A stretch of DNA of 64,000 nt from Streptococcus oralis. GTDB lineage: Bacteria > Bacillota > Bacilli > Lactobacillales > Streptococcaceae. Below the pieces are notes generated by a model. It searched no databases, had not been told where the DNA came from, and saw only the letters and a program-made list of their open reading frames with translations. Shown one piece after another: positions 33,181 through 48,432 of the stretch (positions are counted from its first letter, which is position 1; each line of letters opens with the position of its first letter). Both the position numbers and the translations under genes were made by a program. Where the stretch lies: NCBI RefSeq assembly GCF_004127215.1, contig NZ_QEWJ01000001.1, positions 372,001 through 436,000 on the forward strand, written 5' to 3'.

Positions 33181-34353
33181 TTAATCTTGACGTTGACCAA
33201 AGTCTACAATCATCTGCTCCATCTCTTGACGGCTTGGAGTTGTCAGCATATAAAGATAATCCCCTTGTAGCTCTGCAAAAGCTGCTGGCATAATTTTTTT
33301 GACCTTGAATTGTTGGCTATACTTTGCAAGCAAGTCTTCTTCTGAATACACATAGTTGACATTGGCACGACGTGAAGTTGCCAAGCAATACTGGGGCTCA
33401 AACTCTGATCTTGGAAACTCTTCTCCTGCTACAATCGCCGCATAACCTCGGTAGAGATCCAGGGAGTGAGCAAAGTTATAAACATCAATGGTAAAGCCAC
33501 CCGCAGGACGGTTATTGTACTCAATGGCAATATAGTCGTCCCCTTCACGGAAGAACTCGATATGGAAGAAACGTTCTTTCATACCAAATTCCTTGACAAT
33601 GGCCTCACCATACTTGCGCAGTTTGGGATCCATATCCTTGAGGACATAGTAGGAATTGTCCATCTTATAAATCATCAGATCAAGTGGTGTATAGGCATAA
33701 TCGAAAGTCGTTGAAAAGACGATGTTGCCATCCTTGTCTACAAGTCCGTCAAAGGTACAGATTTCGCTAGAAGTGACAAATTTCTCAAAGAAATAAACGG
33801 TCGATTGGTCCCATTCTTGCTTGAACCGATCTACATCTTCCTGACTTTCCAACTTAAAGGTGGCTGCCGCTCCCACTCCATTATCAGGTTTGGCTATCAT
33901 TGGTAAGCCAATCGTCTCGACTACTTGATCTACATCTGCTTCTGTCTGGATAACAGCGCCAGGTACAACAGGTACGCCTGCTTTCTGGAAGAGTTTCTTC
34001 ATCTCAGACTTAAACTTGGTCTTTTTGAGATCCTCTGGTTTGGCACCAAAGACATTGAATTGTTCTCTAAGTGTTGCGTCCAACTCAAGCCAGTATTCAT
34101 TGTGGGACTCAATGCGGTCGATAGGACCATGCTTGTAGAAAAGAAAAGCTACTGCACGCTTGACTTCATCTATATTCTCAAGATTGTCTACACGGAAATA
34201 CTCGGTCAGGCTATTACGCAAAGGCTCATCCAGTTGCTCGTAAGGTTCTTGACCAATCCCCAAAACTGTGATACCTTTATTGGCTAGTTCAATAGTAAAC
34301 TGTTGAAAATTTTGTGGATAGTAGGGAGAAATAACAAGGTAATTCATAGGCAA
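33181..34353 (-). CDS. ATP-grasp domain ligase of unknown substrate
   Basis: A 390-residue protein. The N-terminal Rossmann-like preATP-grasp domain is YLVISPYYPQNFQQFTIELA. The ATP-grasp fold follows, with PMIAKPDNGVGAAATFKL (nucleotide Lys and glycine-rich loop) and the metal-binding FHIEFFREGDDYIAIEYNNR. It resembles carbamoyl-phosphate-synthase-like/carboxylate-amine ligases. It is the last gene after two esterase genes (6-nt gap to the nearer). It probably joins a carboxylate to an amine, but the substrate is unknown. Confidence 0.82.
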   Translation of the reverse strand: MPMNYLVISPYYPQNFQQFTIELANKGITVLGIGQEPYEQLDEPLRNSLTEYFRVDNLENIDEVKRAVAFLFYKHGPIDRIESHNEYWLELDATLREQFNVFGAKPEDLKKTKFKSEMKKLFQKAGVPVVPGAVIQTEADVDQVVETIGLPMIAKPDNGVGAAATFKLESQEDVDRFKQEWDQSTVYFFEKFVTSSEICTFDGLVDKDGNIVFSTTFDYAYTPLDLMIYKMDNSYYVLKDMDPKLRKYGEAIVKEFGMKERFFHIEFFREGDDYIAIEYNNRPAGGFTIDVYNFAHSLDLYRGYAAIVAGEEFPRSEFEPQYCLATSRRANVNYVYSEEDLLAKYSQQFKVKKIMPAAFAELQGDYLYMLTTPSRQEMEQMIVDFGQRQD

Positions 34354-34359
34354 CTCCTT

Positions 34360-35100
34360 TTATAGATACAGGTGTCCAAGAAAATAGGGCATTTGTTTAC
34401 GCCACCATTCCCAGTCATGGGCGACATCGTGTCCCCATTCCGCAAACCAGGCTGGAATTTGTTTCTGGTCAAAGGCTTCTTTGAGCTTGTAGAAGGATGG
34501 CAGACCATCTTGTTCCCAAGCACCAAGACCCGTACAGACGACAATCTCCGCCTGACGGTAACGATCGATAAACCAGCCGTCATTCTGATTCCAAATATAA
34601 TCTACTGGCGAGTTCTGGTAAATAGCATCATCATTGTAGTAATCACCGACAAAGAAACGTGCGTCGTAAACACCACTGAGAGCAATCACCTTGGTAAAGA
34701 CATCCGGATGCTGGAGGAAGAAATTGAGTGCATGGTAGGCCCCCATGGAGCAACCTGTCGTCATCATACCGTCAAACCAACCTGTCTTATGCTTGATAAA
34801 AGGAATGGCCTCCTCAATCACATAGCGTTCGTAGGCACGGTGCATCTCTGCTTGGTCATGACCATTTTTCCAAGTGGCCAACCAGCTCTCACTGTCAACA
34901 CTGGATAGGGTAAAGAACTGAACACGACCTTCTTCGATAAAGGAAGCACAGGCATCAATCATGCCAAAATCATAGTATTCATTGTGACTGCCACCAGATG
35001 AAGCAAAAACCACGACTGGAATCCCAGCGTGTCCATAACGGTTGAGATACATTTCACGGTTGAGGTGGCCACTCCAGTGGCTAAGATGTTCAATATGCAT
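34360..35100 (-). CDS. Alpha/beta-hydrolase esterase (esterase-D/enterochelin-esterase-like)
   Basis: A 246-residue hydrolase. The nucleophile elbow is GCSMGAYHALNFF (Ser in G-x-S-x-G), the catalytic His lies in EWGHDVAHDW, and an aspartate lies between. Substrate unknown. SD AAGGAGAAAG. Same operon as the paralogous esterase upstream and the ATP-grasp gene downstream. Confidence 0.85.
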   Translation of the reverse strand: MHIEHLSHWSGHLNREMYLNRYGHAGIPVVVFASSGGSHNEYYDFGMIDACASFIEEGRVQFFTLSSVDSESWLATWKNGHDQAEMHRAYERYVIEEAIPFIKHKTGWFDGMMTTGCSMGAYHALNFFLQHPDVFTKVIALSGVYDARFFVGDYYNDDAIYQNSPVDYIWNQNDGWFIDRYRQAEIVVCTGLGAWEQDGLPSFYKLKEAFDQKQIPAWFAEWGHDVAHDWEWWRKQMPYFLGHLYL

Positions 35101-35120
35101 TGGCTTTCTCCTTTCCTAAC

Positions 35121-35945
35121 TTACCATTTCTCTGCAAAAAAACGGAGACAGTCTGGTAAATTTTCCGACCAAGGGATCTCACTATGGATAGCACCAGACT
35201 GAACTTTCAAAACAAGATTATCCAAGTGTACTCCTCCTGCAATCAAATCATGATAATAGCGAAGTGATGAGTCGATATAGGCTTGCTTGATATTGCCAGC
35301 CATCAAGGTCTTGTCTGTATCATCTGCTTCTTCCGTTCCAACATAGATGAAAATACGCTGATCAGGCGACAGTTTCTTGCGCTCGATAAAGCGATTAAAG
35401 GCTTCTTGGTGGAGCCAGTTAGCAGATGAGAAGACACCTAGACAACCAATTCGGTCTTGGTACTCTAATCCAATAAACTGGGTAATATTGCCTCCTAGTG
35501 ACGAGCCAATCATAGCCGTATGCTGTCGATCAGCTTTGGTACGATAGGTCTCATCGATAAAAGGCTTGACCACCTCCATGACAAACTCAGCATACTCCAC
35601 ACCCTTACCGCCAAACTGCTGGCCTGGTATAGGAGATTCTTGGAATTTCCAAGCCGCATACTCATTCATCCGTCCCATTCCGTCATTATCAATAGCAACA
35701 ACAATCATGCGACTGATGTCTGGGTTTCGTTTAATAGCTGGGATTATCTTCCAAGAGTGTCCGATATAGGATTCCTTGCTGTAAAAGACATTTTGCCCAT
35801 CGTGAAAATAAACAACAGGGTAAAAACGGTCTGTATCTTTCTCGTAATCCTTAGGCAGAAGAACACGCACACGACGCTCTTTTCCTGTATAAGGAACCTT
35901 GAGTTTGTGTTCTTTCATTTTTAAGTAAAAGTAGGAATGATTCAT
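35121..35945 (-). CDS. Alpha/beta-hydrolase esterase (putative esterase family)
   Basis: A 274-residue protein, counting from the ATG at 35945 (MNHSYFYLKMKEH). A TTG-initiated frame begins at 35969, and the RBS is weak for either. The D/esterase-type fold has DGQNVFY near the start, the nucleophile elbow GSSLGGNITQF and the His in GAIHSEIPW. The family includes enterochelin and S-formylglutathione-type esterases. First gene of the esterase-esterase-ATP-grasp operon. Confidence 0.83.
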   Translation of the reverse strand: MNHSYFYLKMKEHKLKVPYTGKERRVRVLLPKDYEKDTDRFYPVVYFHDGQNVFYSKESYIGHSWKIIPAIKRNPDISRMIVVAIDNDGMGRMNEYAAWKFQESPIPGQQFGGKGVEYAEFVMEVVKPFIDETYRTKADRQHTAMIGSSLGGNITQFIGLEYQDRIGCLGVFSSANWLHQEAFNRFIERKKLSPDQRIFIYVGTEEADDTDKTLMAGNIKQAYIDSSLRYYHDLIAGGVHLDNLVLKVQSGAIHSEIPWSENLPDCLRFFAEKW

Positions 35946-36081
35946 TGTCAGAAAACTCTCTATATTCAAAATTTTATCTCATTATACCATAAAAATAGAA
36001 AAAAAGTCAGTAAATGTCCATTTTAAGGATAAATAACTAACTTTTTCATATATACTTTCTGAATTCTTCTGGTTTTTCTGA

Positions 36082-37296
36082 TTAGAGGAGATTATCAATC
36101 AAGTTATCGACTTCATCTTTTTCAGCTTGAGGTGTAATCTCAGTAATCATGATTCCTGCCACTGCTCGCTCAACCAAACCTTCAACATCCATCCGTTTTT
36201 CATACTGCTCAGCATTCTCTATCTTAGGATTGGTCTTAGGACGGTCAGGTGCAAAAATCGTACAGCAGTCCTCAAAAGGCTGGATAGAAATTTCAAAGGT
36301 ATCAATTTCCTGAGCGATGTCAATGATTTCCAACTTGTCCATAGTAACCACAGGGCGAATGATAGGAGTGTTGGTCACAGCGTTGATAGCCTGCATGCTT
36401 TCCAAAGTCTGGCTTGCTACTTGGCCAAGGCTTTCCCCATTGATAATGACCAGACCCTTTCTCACTTCACGGATACGGTCGGTAATCCGCATCATAAAAC
36501 GACGCGTCAAGGTCATGAGATAGGCTTCTGGCGCCTTAGCCTTGATTTCCTCTTGAATTTCAGTGAAAGGCACTTCGATAAATTGGATATTGCCACCAAA
36601 CTTGGTCAATTTGCGGGTCAAGTCCTGCGCTTTCTTAAGGGCACCGGGACTAGTATATGGTGGACTAGCAAAGTGAACGGCTTCGATATCTACCCCACGT
36701 TTAAGGGCAAGATAACCCGCTACAGGTGAGTCAATACCACCTGACAACATAAGCATCCCCTTACCAGAGGTTCCCACTGGCAAACCACCTGCTCCACGAA
36801 TGGTTTCATAGGAAAGATAAGCCGCTTCCTCACGAATCTCCACTTGAAGTGTGATATCAGGATTTTTCATTTGGGCTTGAATAGTTGGAATAGCTTCAAA
36901 AACAGCTCCACCAAGGGTTTGGTTGAGTTCTCGACTGTCCAACTCAAAGTTGTGGTCACTACGTTTACTAGAAATCTTAAAGGTCATGCCTTGCTTGTAG
37001 ATGTCTTGCATAATCTCTTGTACGGCAGCTTTGAGAATTTCGACAGACTTTTCTACTTTGTAAACTGGAGAAAAGTTTTGAATCCCAAAGACTTGTTTAA
37101 GTGATGTTGCTACTGCTGTATAATCCGCTCCGTTAAGATAAGCATGGGCACGGTCGCGATCAGCGGTTACCTTAACTTGGGGATAGATGGACAAAACGTC
37201 CGAAATGTTATTGCGAAGTTTATTGATGAAACGCATACGATTTTTTCCCTTTGTTGACAACTCTCCGTAGCAAATCATAATTTCTGAATACTGCAT
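36082..37296 (-). CDS. thiI: tRNA 4-thiouridine sulfurtransferase ThiI
   Basis: A 404-residue enzyme with a ferredoxin-like/THUMP N-terminal half, a PP-loop [19 protein letters not shown] (ATP pyrophosphatase) and a conserved Cys in EDCCTIFAP. The rhodanese domain of enterobacterial ThiI is absent, as usual in Gram-positives. It receives sulfur from the cysteine desulfurase encoded 8 bp upstream, so the two genes form a thiolation operon. Confidence 0.95.
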   Translation of the reverse strand: MQYSEIMICYGELSTKGKNRMRFINKLRNNISDVLSIYPQVKVTADRDRAHAYLNGADYTAVATSLKQVFGIQNFSPVYKVEKSVEILKAAVQEIMQDIYKQGMTFKISSKRSDHNFELDSRELNQTLGGAVFEAIPTIQAQMKNPDITLQVEIREEAAYLSYETIRGAGGLPVGTSGKGMLMLSGGIDSPVAGYLALKRGVDIEAVHFASPPYTSPGALKKAQDLTRKLTKFGGNIQFIEVPFTEIQEEIKAKAPEAYLMTLTRRFMMRITDRIREVRKGLVIINGESLGQVASQTLESMQAINAVTNTPIIRPVVTMDKLEIIDIAQEIDTFEISIQPFEDCCTIFAPDRPKTNPKIENAEQYEKRMDVEGLVERAVAGIMITEITPQAEKDEVDNLIDNLL

Positions 37297-37304
37297 GAAT
37301 GCTC

Positions 37305-38447
37305 CTATCTTACTTTTCTAGTTTGATTGTAAATTAATTTTAGCTTGGTCAAAAACTGCTCAACCTGACTCATATCATTTTCCAGGTCTAGACTGAGGCG
37401 TACAGCTGACTGGGCCTTATCCTTGTCCACTCCTATAGCAATCAAGGTACCCGCAGGTTTTCCTGCTTTGGACGAACAAGCAGAGGTTGTGGAAATGAAA
37501 ATATCATAGTCTTCAAATGCATGAACGATGACTTCTCCACGAACACCCTTAATCCCAAAAGTCAGGATATGAGGGGCAAAGCCTTTCTCATCTGAAAAGA
37601 CGAAAATATCTGGATAGTCCAGAAGGGCTTGGCGAATAACTGATTTCATCTGCCCTGTCTTGCTAGTAAAGATATCCAGCTTTTCCATAGCCAAACGGAG
37701 AGCCTTAGCTGTTGCGGCAATTCCTGCAACATTTTCCGTCGTCGAACGATAATCGCGCTCCTGACCACCACCAGTCAATAGAGGTGTAATCTTCTTGCCA
37801 GACTTGATATAGACAAAACCAACACCTCTGAGACCGTGGAACTTATGACTCGAGAAGGTCGCAAAATCCACTCGATCCGTCAGATACTTTTCAGTTGGAA
37901 TTTTAGCAAGTGCTTGAACTGCATCAACGTGAAAGGAAATGGTTGGTTTATCAGCTAAAAGTTCTGAAATAGCTTGAATAGGCTGGATAGAGCCGATTTC
38001 ATTGTTTACTGCCATGACCGAAACGAGGGTCGTATCTGATCGAATCAAACTTGCTAGGGCCTCAACATCTACAAATCCCTTCTCATCAACTGGGGCAAAA
38101 TCCACCTCAAAACCTTGATTTTTCAGCCAGAGGGCTGACTCCTTGACTGCTGGATGCTCAATAGCTGATACGATGATGTGCTTGCCAAACTGGGCTTTTT
38201 CAAAGGCTACACCCTTGATGACCCAGTTATCCCCTTCTGTTCCACCAGAGGTAAAGAAAATTTCATCACTCTTCTTTCCAATCAAATCTGCAATTTGCTG
38301 CCGGGAAGCATCTAAAATTCGTGTTGCCTGGTCTCCCAAACGATGGAGGCTAGAAGGATTTCCTAGAATTTTCGAAGCGACCTGCATATAGGTCTCTAGA
38401 GCTTCAGGATAAGGCTTAGTTGTCGCCGAATTATCAAAGTAGATCAT
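37305..38447 (-). CDS. Cysteine desulfurase (NifS/IscS family)
   Basis: A 380-residue PLP enzyme. It begins [12 protein letters not shown], with the PLP lysine in [23 protein letters not shown] (Asp contacting PLP) and the active-site Cys in [10 protein letters not shown]. It provides persulfide for ThiI, whose gene follows. Group II-like architecture fits a housekeeping IscS/NifZ-type partner of ThiI. Confidence 0.95.
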   Translation of the reverse strand: MIYFDNSATTKPYPEALETYMQVASKILGNPSSLHRLGDQATRILDASRQQIADLIGKKSDEIFFTSGGTEGDNWVIKGVAFEKAQFGKHIIVSAIEHPAVKESALWLKNQGFEVDFAPVDEKGFVDVEALASLIRSDTTLVSVMAVNNEIGSIQPIQAISELLADKPTISFHVDAVQALAKIPTEKYLTDRVDFATFSSHKFHGLRGVGFVYIKSGKKITPLLTGGGQERDYRSTTENVAGIAATAKALRLAMEKLDIFTSKTGQMKSVIRQALLDYPDIFVFSDEKGFAPHILTFGIKGVRGEVIVHAFEDYDIFISTTSACSSKAGKPAGTLIAIGVDKDKAQSAVRLSLDLENDMSQVEQFLTKLKLIYNQTRKVR

Positions 38448-38584
38448 GTTTTCTCACGCTTTCTAAAATCACTCACTCTATTGTATCACGAAAAGAGACC
38501 TGCGACAAGAAAGGGCAATTCCTCTTTTTTTAAGATTTTTTTAAAGAAATGAGGTATAATAAATCATAATCAAAGGAGAGTATC

Positions 38585-38992
38585 ATGTCTAACTATCGTA
38601 GAACTTCAAAACCAAAAACTGAACACATCAAAAAGGGATTTACGGTCTTTCAAAAAACGATTGCTACCATCGGTAGTATCCTTGGTCTGATCACCGCCAC
38701 TATCACCATCATGAACGCAATGGATAAAAATAAAAAAGAGGAGCCAACCACTCCTCAACAAACGACAGTCATTAGAGAAATTCAAAAAGAGGCTCCTACA
38801 GATACAAATAGCCCTACGCAAAAACAAACTCCAAACCAAGATGCACCTCAAAAAGAAGAAACCCAACCTTCTAGTAGTAAAGAGGAGAAAACAAAAGAGG
38901 ACGGTACAAGCAAAATTGAACAAAAAGACACTTCCTCATCAAATAGCCCAACAAGTGAGACTGGGACAACTGCAAGTAATAGTGGCTCCTAA
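38585..38992 (+). CDS. Small membrane-anchored protein with a Ser/Thr/Lys-rich extracellular tail
   Basis: A 135-residue protein. A basic N-terminus (NYRRTSKPKTEHIKKG) is followed by one TM segment (about residues 24-45, TIATIGSILGLITATITIM). The ~90-residue low-complexity tail is rich in Lys, Glu, Thr, Ser and Pro and ends ASNSGS. Good SD (AAAGGAGAG). Function unknown; probably surface-exposed with a disordered tail. It stands alone on the plus strand between two terminators and the desulfurase promoter region. Confidence 0.75.
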   Translation: MSNYRRTSKPKTEHIKKGFTVFQKTIATIGSILGLITATITIMNAMDKNKKEEPTTPQQTTVIREIQKEAPTDTNSPTQKQTPNQDAPQKEETQPSSSKEEKTKEDGTSKIEQKDTSSSNSPTSETGTTASNSGS

Positions 38993-39002
38993 ACTCAAAC
39001 AT

Positions 39003-39030
39003 TTACCAGCACTTAGAGCTGGTTTTTTCG
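39003..39030 (+). terminator. Terminator of the small membrane-anchored protein gene
   Basis: The stem CCAGC / GCTGG followed by TTTTTTCG. Confidence 0.75.
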
Positions 39031-39042
39031 TATCATAGAAAA

Positions 39043-39073
39043 AATCAGGAACAGACGTTCCTGATTTTTTTGT
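39043..39073. terminator. Bidirectional terminator before the GH101 gene end
   Basis: The perfect stem AAAATCAGGAAC / GTTCCTGATTTT with a 4-nt loop and T-runs on both strands. It serves the convergent small-protein gene and the giant GH101 gene. Confidence 0.85.
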
Positions 39074-39129
39074 AGTTATTTAGGATAAATGATTTTACAA
39101 AAATTATCTGTCCAAAGGAATTTTATCGT

Positions 39130-45744
<6,615 letters not shown>

Positions 45745-45755
45745 CTAGTTTAAAA

Positions 45756-45770
45756 AGTAAGCGTTTGCAT
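45756..45770. promoter_or_regulatory. cre (CcpA) site in the GH101 leader
   Basis: ATGCAAACGCTTACT (minus strand) matches the catabolite-response consensus WTGNAANCGNWNNCW at every defined position. It lies ~27 bp upstream of the start codon. This predicts glucose repression of the mucinase by CcpA. Confidence 0.65.
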
Positions 45771-45895
45771 ATTTCTCTAAAAAAATAACCTCCTCCATTT
45801 TTAAACACTACTTTCTAAACAAATATTTTCTATTCCAATTCAATATATCAAAAACAGCTTAAAAAATCAATAGCTTAATAGGTAAAAGTAGTAAA

Positions 45896-45904
45896 AGTAT
45901 AATC
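45896..45904 (-). promoter_or_regulatory. Possible -10 of the GH101 gene
   Basis: TGATTATACT on the minus strand, with no good -35. The adjacent 45881-45899 carries a direct repeat (GTAAAAGTA twice). The leader would be ~160 nt and include the cre site. Confidence 0.35.
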
Positions 45905-45971
45905 AAAATATTAGACAACTCTAAATCCAGTTTCAACCCCTGCTGAATAAGAGTTTGGGAAAGCAATAAAA

Positions 45972-46029
45972 AATGAAACTAACTCTCAAAAATGGAGCTA
46001 GAATAGTTCCTTTTTAAGAGAAAGTTTCA
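45972..46029 (-). terminator. Terminator of ftsK
   Basis: A long hairpin (TGAAACT ... AGTTTCA, with inner CTCTTAAAAAGGA / TCCATTTTTGAGAG) followed by six T on the minus strand, directly after the ftsK stop. Confidence 0.85.
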
Positions 46030-46041
46030 CACATGTTTATT

Positions 46042-48348
46042 CTATTGTTGCAATACTTTTCGTGGTTTGGTTCCTTCAGCTGGACCGATGACACCTGCCA
46101 TCTCTAGTTCCTCCATGAGACGAGTCGCGCGGTTAAATCCAACCGACAAACGACGCTGAATCATAGAAGCACTGGCTTTCTGCGTTTCGATAACCAGAGC
46201 CTTGGCTTCTTCAAAAAGCGGATCGCCATCAGTTTCGCCGTCAGAAAATTCTCCTTCATTTTCAGAGACTTCTCCTGGGTCAAAGCTATCATCGTAGTCC
46301 GCATCTGCCTGAGCCTTGATGAAGTTTACGATACGTTCAACATCATCATCCGAGATAAAGGACCCTTGCAGACGGACTGGGTGATTTTCATCGATTGGTT
46401 TAAAGAGCATATCCCCTCGACCAAGCAGTTTTTCAGCTCCGTTCTCATCCAAGATAGTTCGTGAATCTGTACCCGATGAAACTGCAAATGCCACACGAGA
46501 AGGGACATTGGCCTTGATAAGACCAGAGATGACATCAACCGATGGGCGCTGCGTTGCGAGAATCATGTGAATCCCTGCAGCACGTGCCTTCTGTCCGAGA
46601 CGGATGATGGCATCTTCCACTTCCTTGCTGGCCACCATCATAAGATCAGCCAACTCATCCACAATGACAACAATCAAAGGCAGGGGTACTTGTTTGTACT
46701 CAGATTGGCTATTAAATTCTTCGACCTTGGCATTGTAACCAGCGATATTTCGCACACCAACCTTAGCGAAGAGTTCGTAACGGTTTTCCATCTCATCTAC
46801 AACCTTTTGCAAAGCCTTGCTAGCCTTGCGTGGATTGGTCACAACTGGGATCAAGAGGTGAGGAATGTCGTTGTAAACCGATAGCTCAACCATCTTTGGA
46901 TCCACCATCATAAACTTGACCTGGTCTGGTCTTGCTTTCATCAGAATGCTAGCGATAATCCCGTTAACTGCGACTGACTTCCCTGATCCCGTTGAACCTG
47001 CAACAAGTAAGTGGGGCATTTTGGAAAGGTCAAAGGTGCGAGCAGTTCCATTGACAGCCTTACCTAGAGGTATTTCAAGGAGATTTTCTGGTTTTGTTTG
47101 AGACTGTTCCCAGAGTTCACGGAAGGAAACGGTCGCAATTTCAGAGTTAGGAACCTCAATCCCGACTAAGGATTTACCAGGTATTGGAGCCTCAATCCGG
47201 ACATCCTTGGCCGCCAGAGCTAGTGCTAAGTCATCTGCCAAGTTAGAAATGCGATTAACTCGGACTCCAACTGCTGGCTTAACTTCATACTTGGTCACTG
47301 ATGGGCCGATTTCAGCTCGTTCCACCGTCACCTTGATACCAAAGCTAGCAAAGGTTTCTTCTAGGATTTTGATGTTTTCTCGGACGATCTTCTTTTCCTT
47401 GGACTGATCTTTGGGTTTATCTGGCGCAAAGAGTTGCAAGCTTGGCAGTTTGTATTCGAGGGCTTCCTTGGCAGAAAAATCAACCTGCACCTCTTCATCC
47501 TCAAAGTCTTCTTCCACATCTGGAACGTCAAAATCAGTTTGAGGGAGGATAATCTCCGGTTCGATCCATTCTTCCTCAGGAATTGGGGGGAGATCGTAGT
47601 CTGGTACCTCTGATAAGATTTCTCCCGTTTCAGGATCTACAGGAGGAAGTGGTAGCGCATCCTGTTCTTCTTGTTCTCTCTGAATTCTGGCAGCTTCTTC
47701 AGCTTCTTGACGAGCCTTCTCCTCTTCTCTCTTGATGAAGCGTTCCTGTTTTCTCTGTTCCTGTTTTTCCATGAAGGATCTGAACTGCGCTCCAATAAAG
47801 GCTGCAACATCATAAATAGACCAGGGACTGACCAAGAGTGCCCCAACCAGAATCAAGAGAACTCCAATAAAGTAAGAGCCTATATTTGAAAAAAGAAAGG
47901 CTATGGGGATATAAAGTCCGACACCAAGCAGGCCTCCACCAGCAAAACTAGTCACCCGCATACCAGTAAGGTCCGTCATAACTTGAGACAAGGTCCCTTT
48001 TAGAACTGACTGCTCCAAGCCATATTTCCAGACAAGATAAGCCTCAAAAATTAAGAGTAAGCCAGCGAAGATACAGAGGAATCCTGACAGAAGTCCTTCT
48101 TGCTTGCGTATCCATTTAAATAGAAAGAGATAAATGAGGAGGGCACCAATGGCCACATAGGTCAAACTTCCGACCACCAGTCGAATGAGATTATAAAGGG
48201 TGATACCTGCCGCACCGAGCTTGAGGGCTGCAATGATCAACAATAAGGCAATCCCTAAGGAAATCAACATCCTCTGAATAGCCTGTTTTCTTTCGAGTTC
48301 TGCTTTAGACGGTCTCCGTCTTGTTTTTGTAGTATTCTTGTTTGCCAT
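46042..48348 (-). CDS. ftsK: DNA translocase FtsK/SpoIIIE
   Basis: A 768-residue septal DNA pump, starting at the ATG at 48348 ([15 protein letters not shown]). Four N-terminal TM segments (about residues 20-165) are followed by an acidic/proline linker. The RecA-like motor has Walker [16 protein letters not shown], Walker [12 protein letters not shown] and [12 protein letters not shown]. The C-terminal gamma winged-helix ends [13 protein letters not shown]. An extended -10 lies so close to the ATG that the mRNA is probably leaderless. It moves chromosome termini through the septum. In pneumococcus it directly follows fruA; here a 4-kb gene intervenes. Confidence 0.96.
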   Translation of the reverse strand: MANKNTTKTRRRPSKAELERKQAIQRMLISLGIALLLIIAALKLGAAGITLYNLIRLVVGSLTYVAIGALLIYLFLFKWIRKQEGLLSGFLCIFAGLLLIFEAYLVWKYGLEQSVLKGTLSQVMTDLTGMRVTSFAGGGLLGVGLYIPIAFLFSNIGSYFIGVLLILVGALLVSPWSIYDVAAFIGAQFRSFMEKQEQRKQERFIKREEEKARQEAEEAARIQREQEEQDALPLPPVDPETGEILSEVPDYDLPPIPEEEWIEPEIILPQTDFDVPDVEEDFEDEEVQVDFSAKEALEYKLPSLQLFAPDKPKDQSKEKKIVRENIKILEETFASFGIKVTVERAEIGPSVTKYEVKPAVGVRVNRISNLADDLALALAAKDVRIEAPIPGKSLVGIEVPNSEIATVSFRELWEQSQTKPENLLEIPLGKAVNGTARTFDLSKMPHLLVAGSTGSGKSVAVNGIIASILMKARPDQVKFMMVDPKMVELSVYNDIPHLLIPVVTNPRKASKALQKVVDEMENRYELFAKVGVRNIAGYNAKVEEFNSQSEYKQVPLPLIVVIVDELADLMMVASKEVEDAIIRLGQKARAAGIHMILATQRPSVDVISGLIKANVPSRVAFAVSSGTDSRTILDENGAEKLLGRGDMLFKPIDENHPVRLQGSFISDDDVERIVNFIKAQADADYDDSFDPGEVSENEGEFSDGETDGDPLFEEAKALVIETQKASASMIQRRLSVGFNRATRLMEELEMAGVIGPAEGTKPRKVLQQ

Positions 48349-48354
48349 TCTTTT

Positions 48355-48363
48355 ATTATACCA
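48355..48363 (-). promoter_or_regulatory. Extended -10 element abutting the ftsK start codon
   Basis: TGGTATAAT on the minus strand (TATAAT 48355-48360). A start site ~7 nt downstream coincides with the ATG at 48348; there is no Shine-Dalgarno. Suggests a leaderless transcript. Confidence 0.55.
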
Positions 48364-48389
48364 TATTTCAGAAACTTCTAGAGAAATCA

Positions 48390-48420
48390 AAAAGACTGCC
48401 CACTTTTGTGTTCAGTCATT
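48390..48420 (-). terminator. Terminator copy after the YobI-like gene
   Basis: On the minus strand, GACTG / CAGTC encloses AACACAAAAGTGGG and is followed by TTTTT. The whole segment nearly repeats the fruA terminator at 52752-52790. Confidence 0.8.
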
Positions 48421-48432
48421 TGAATGTGATAA

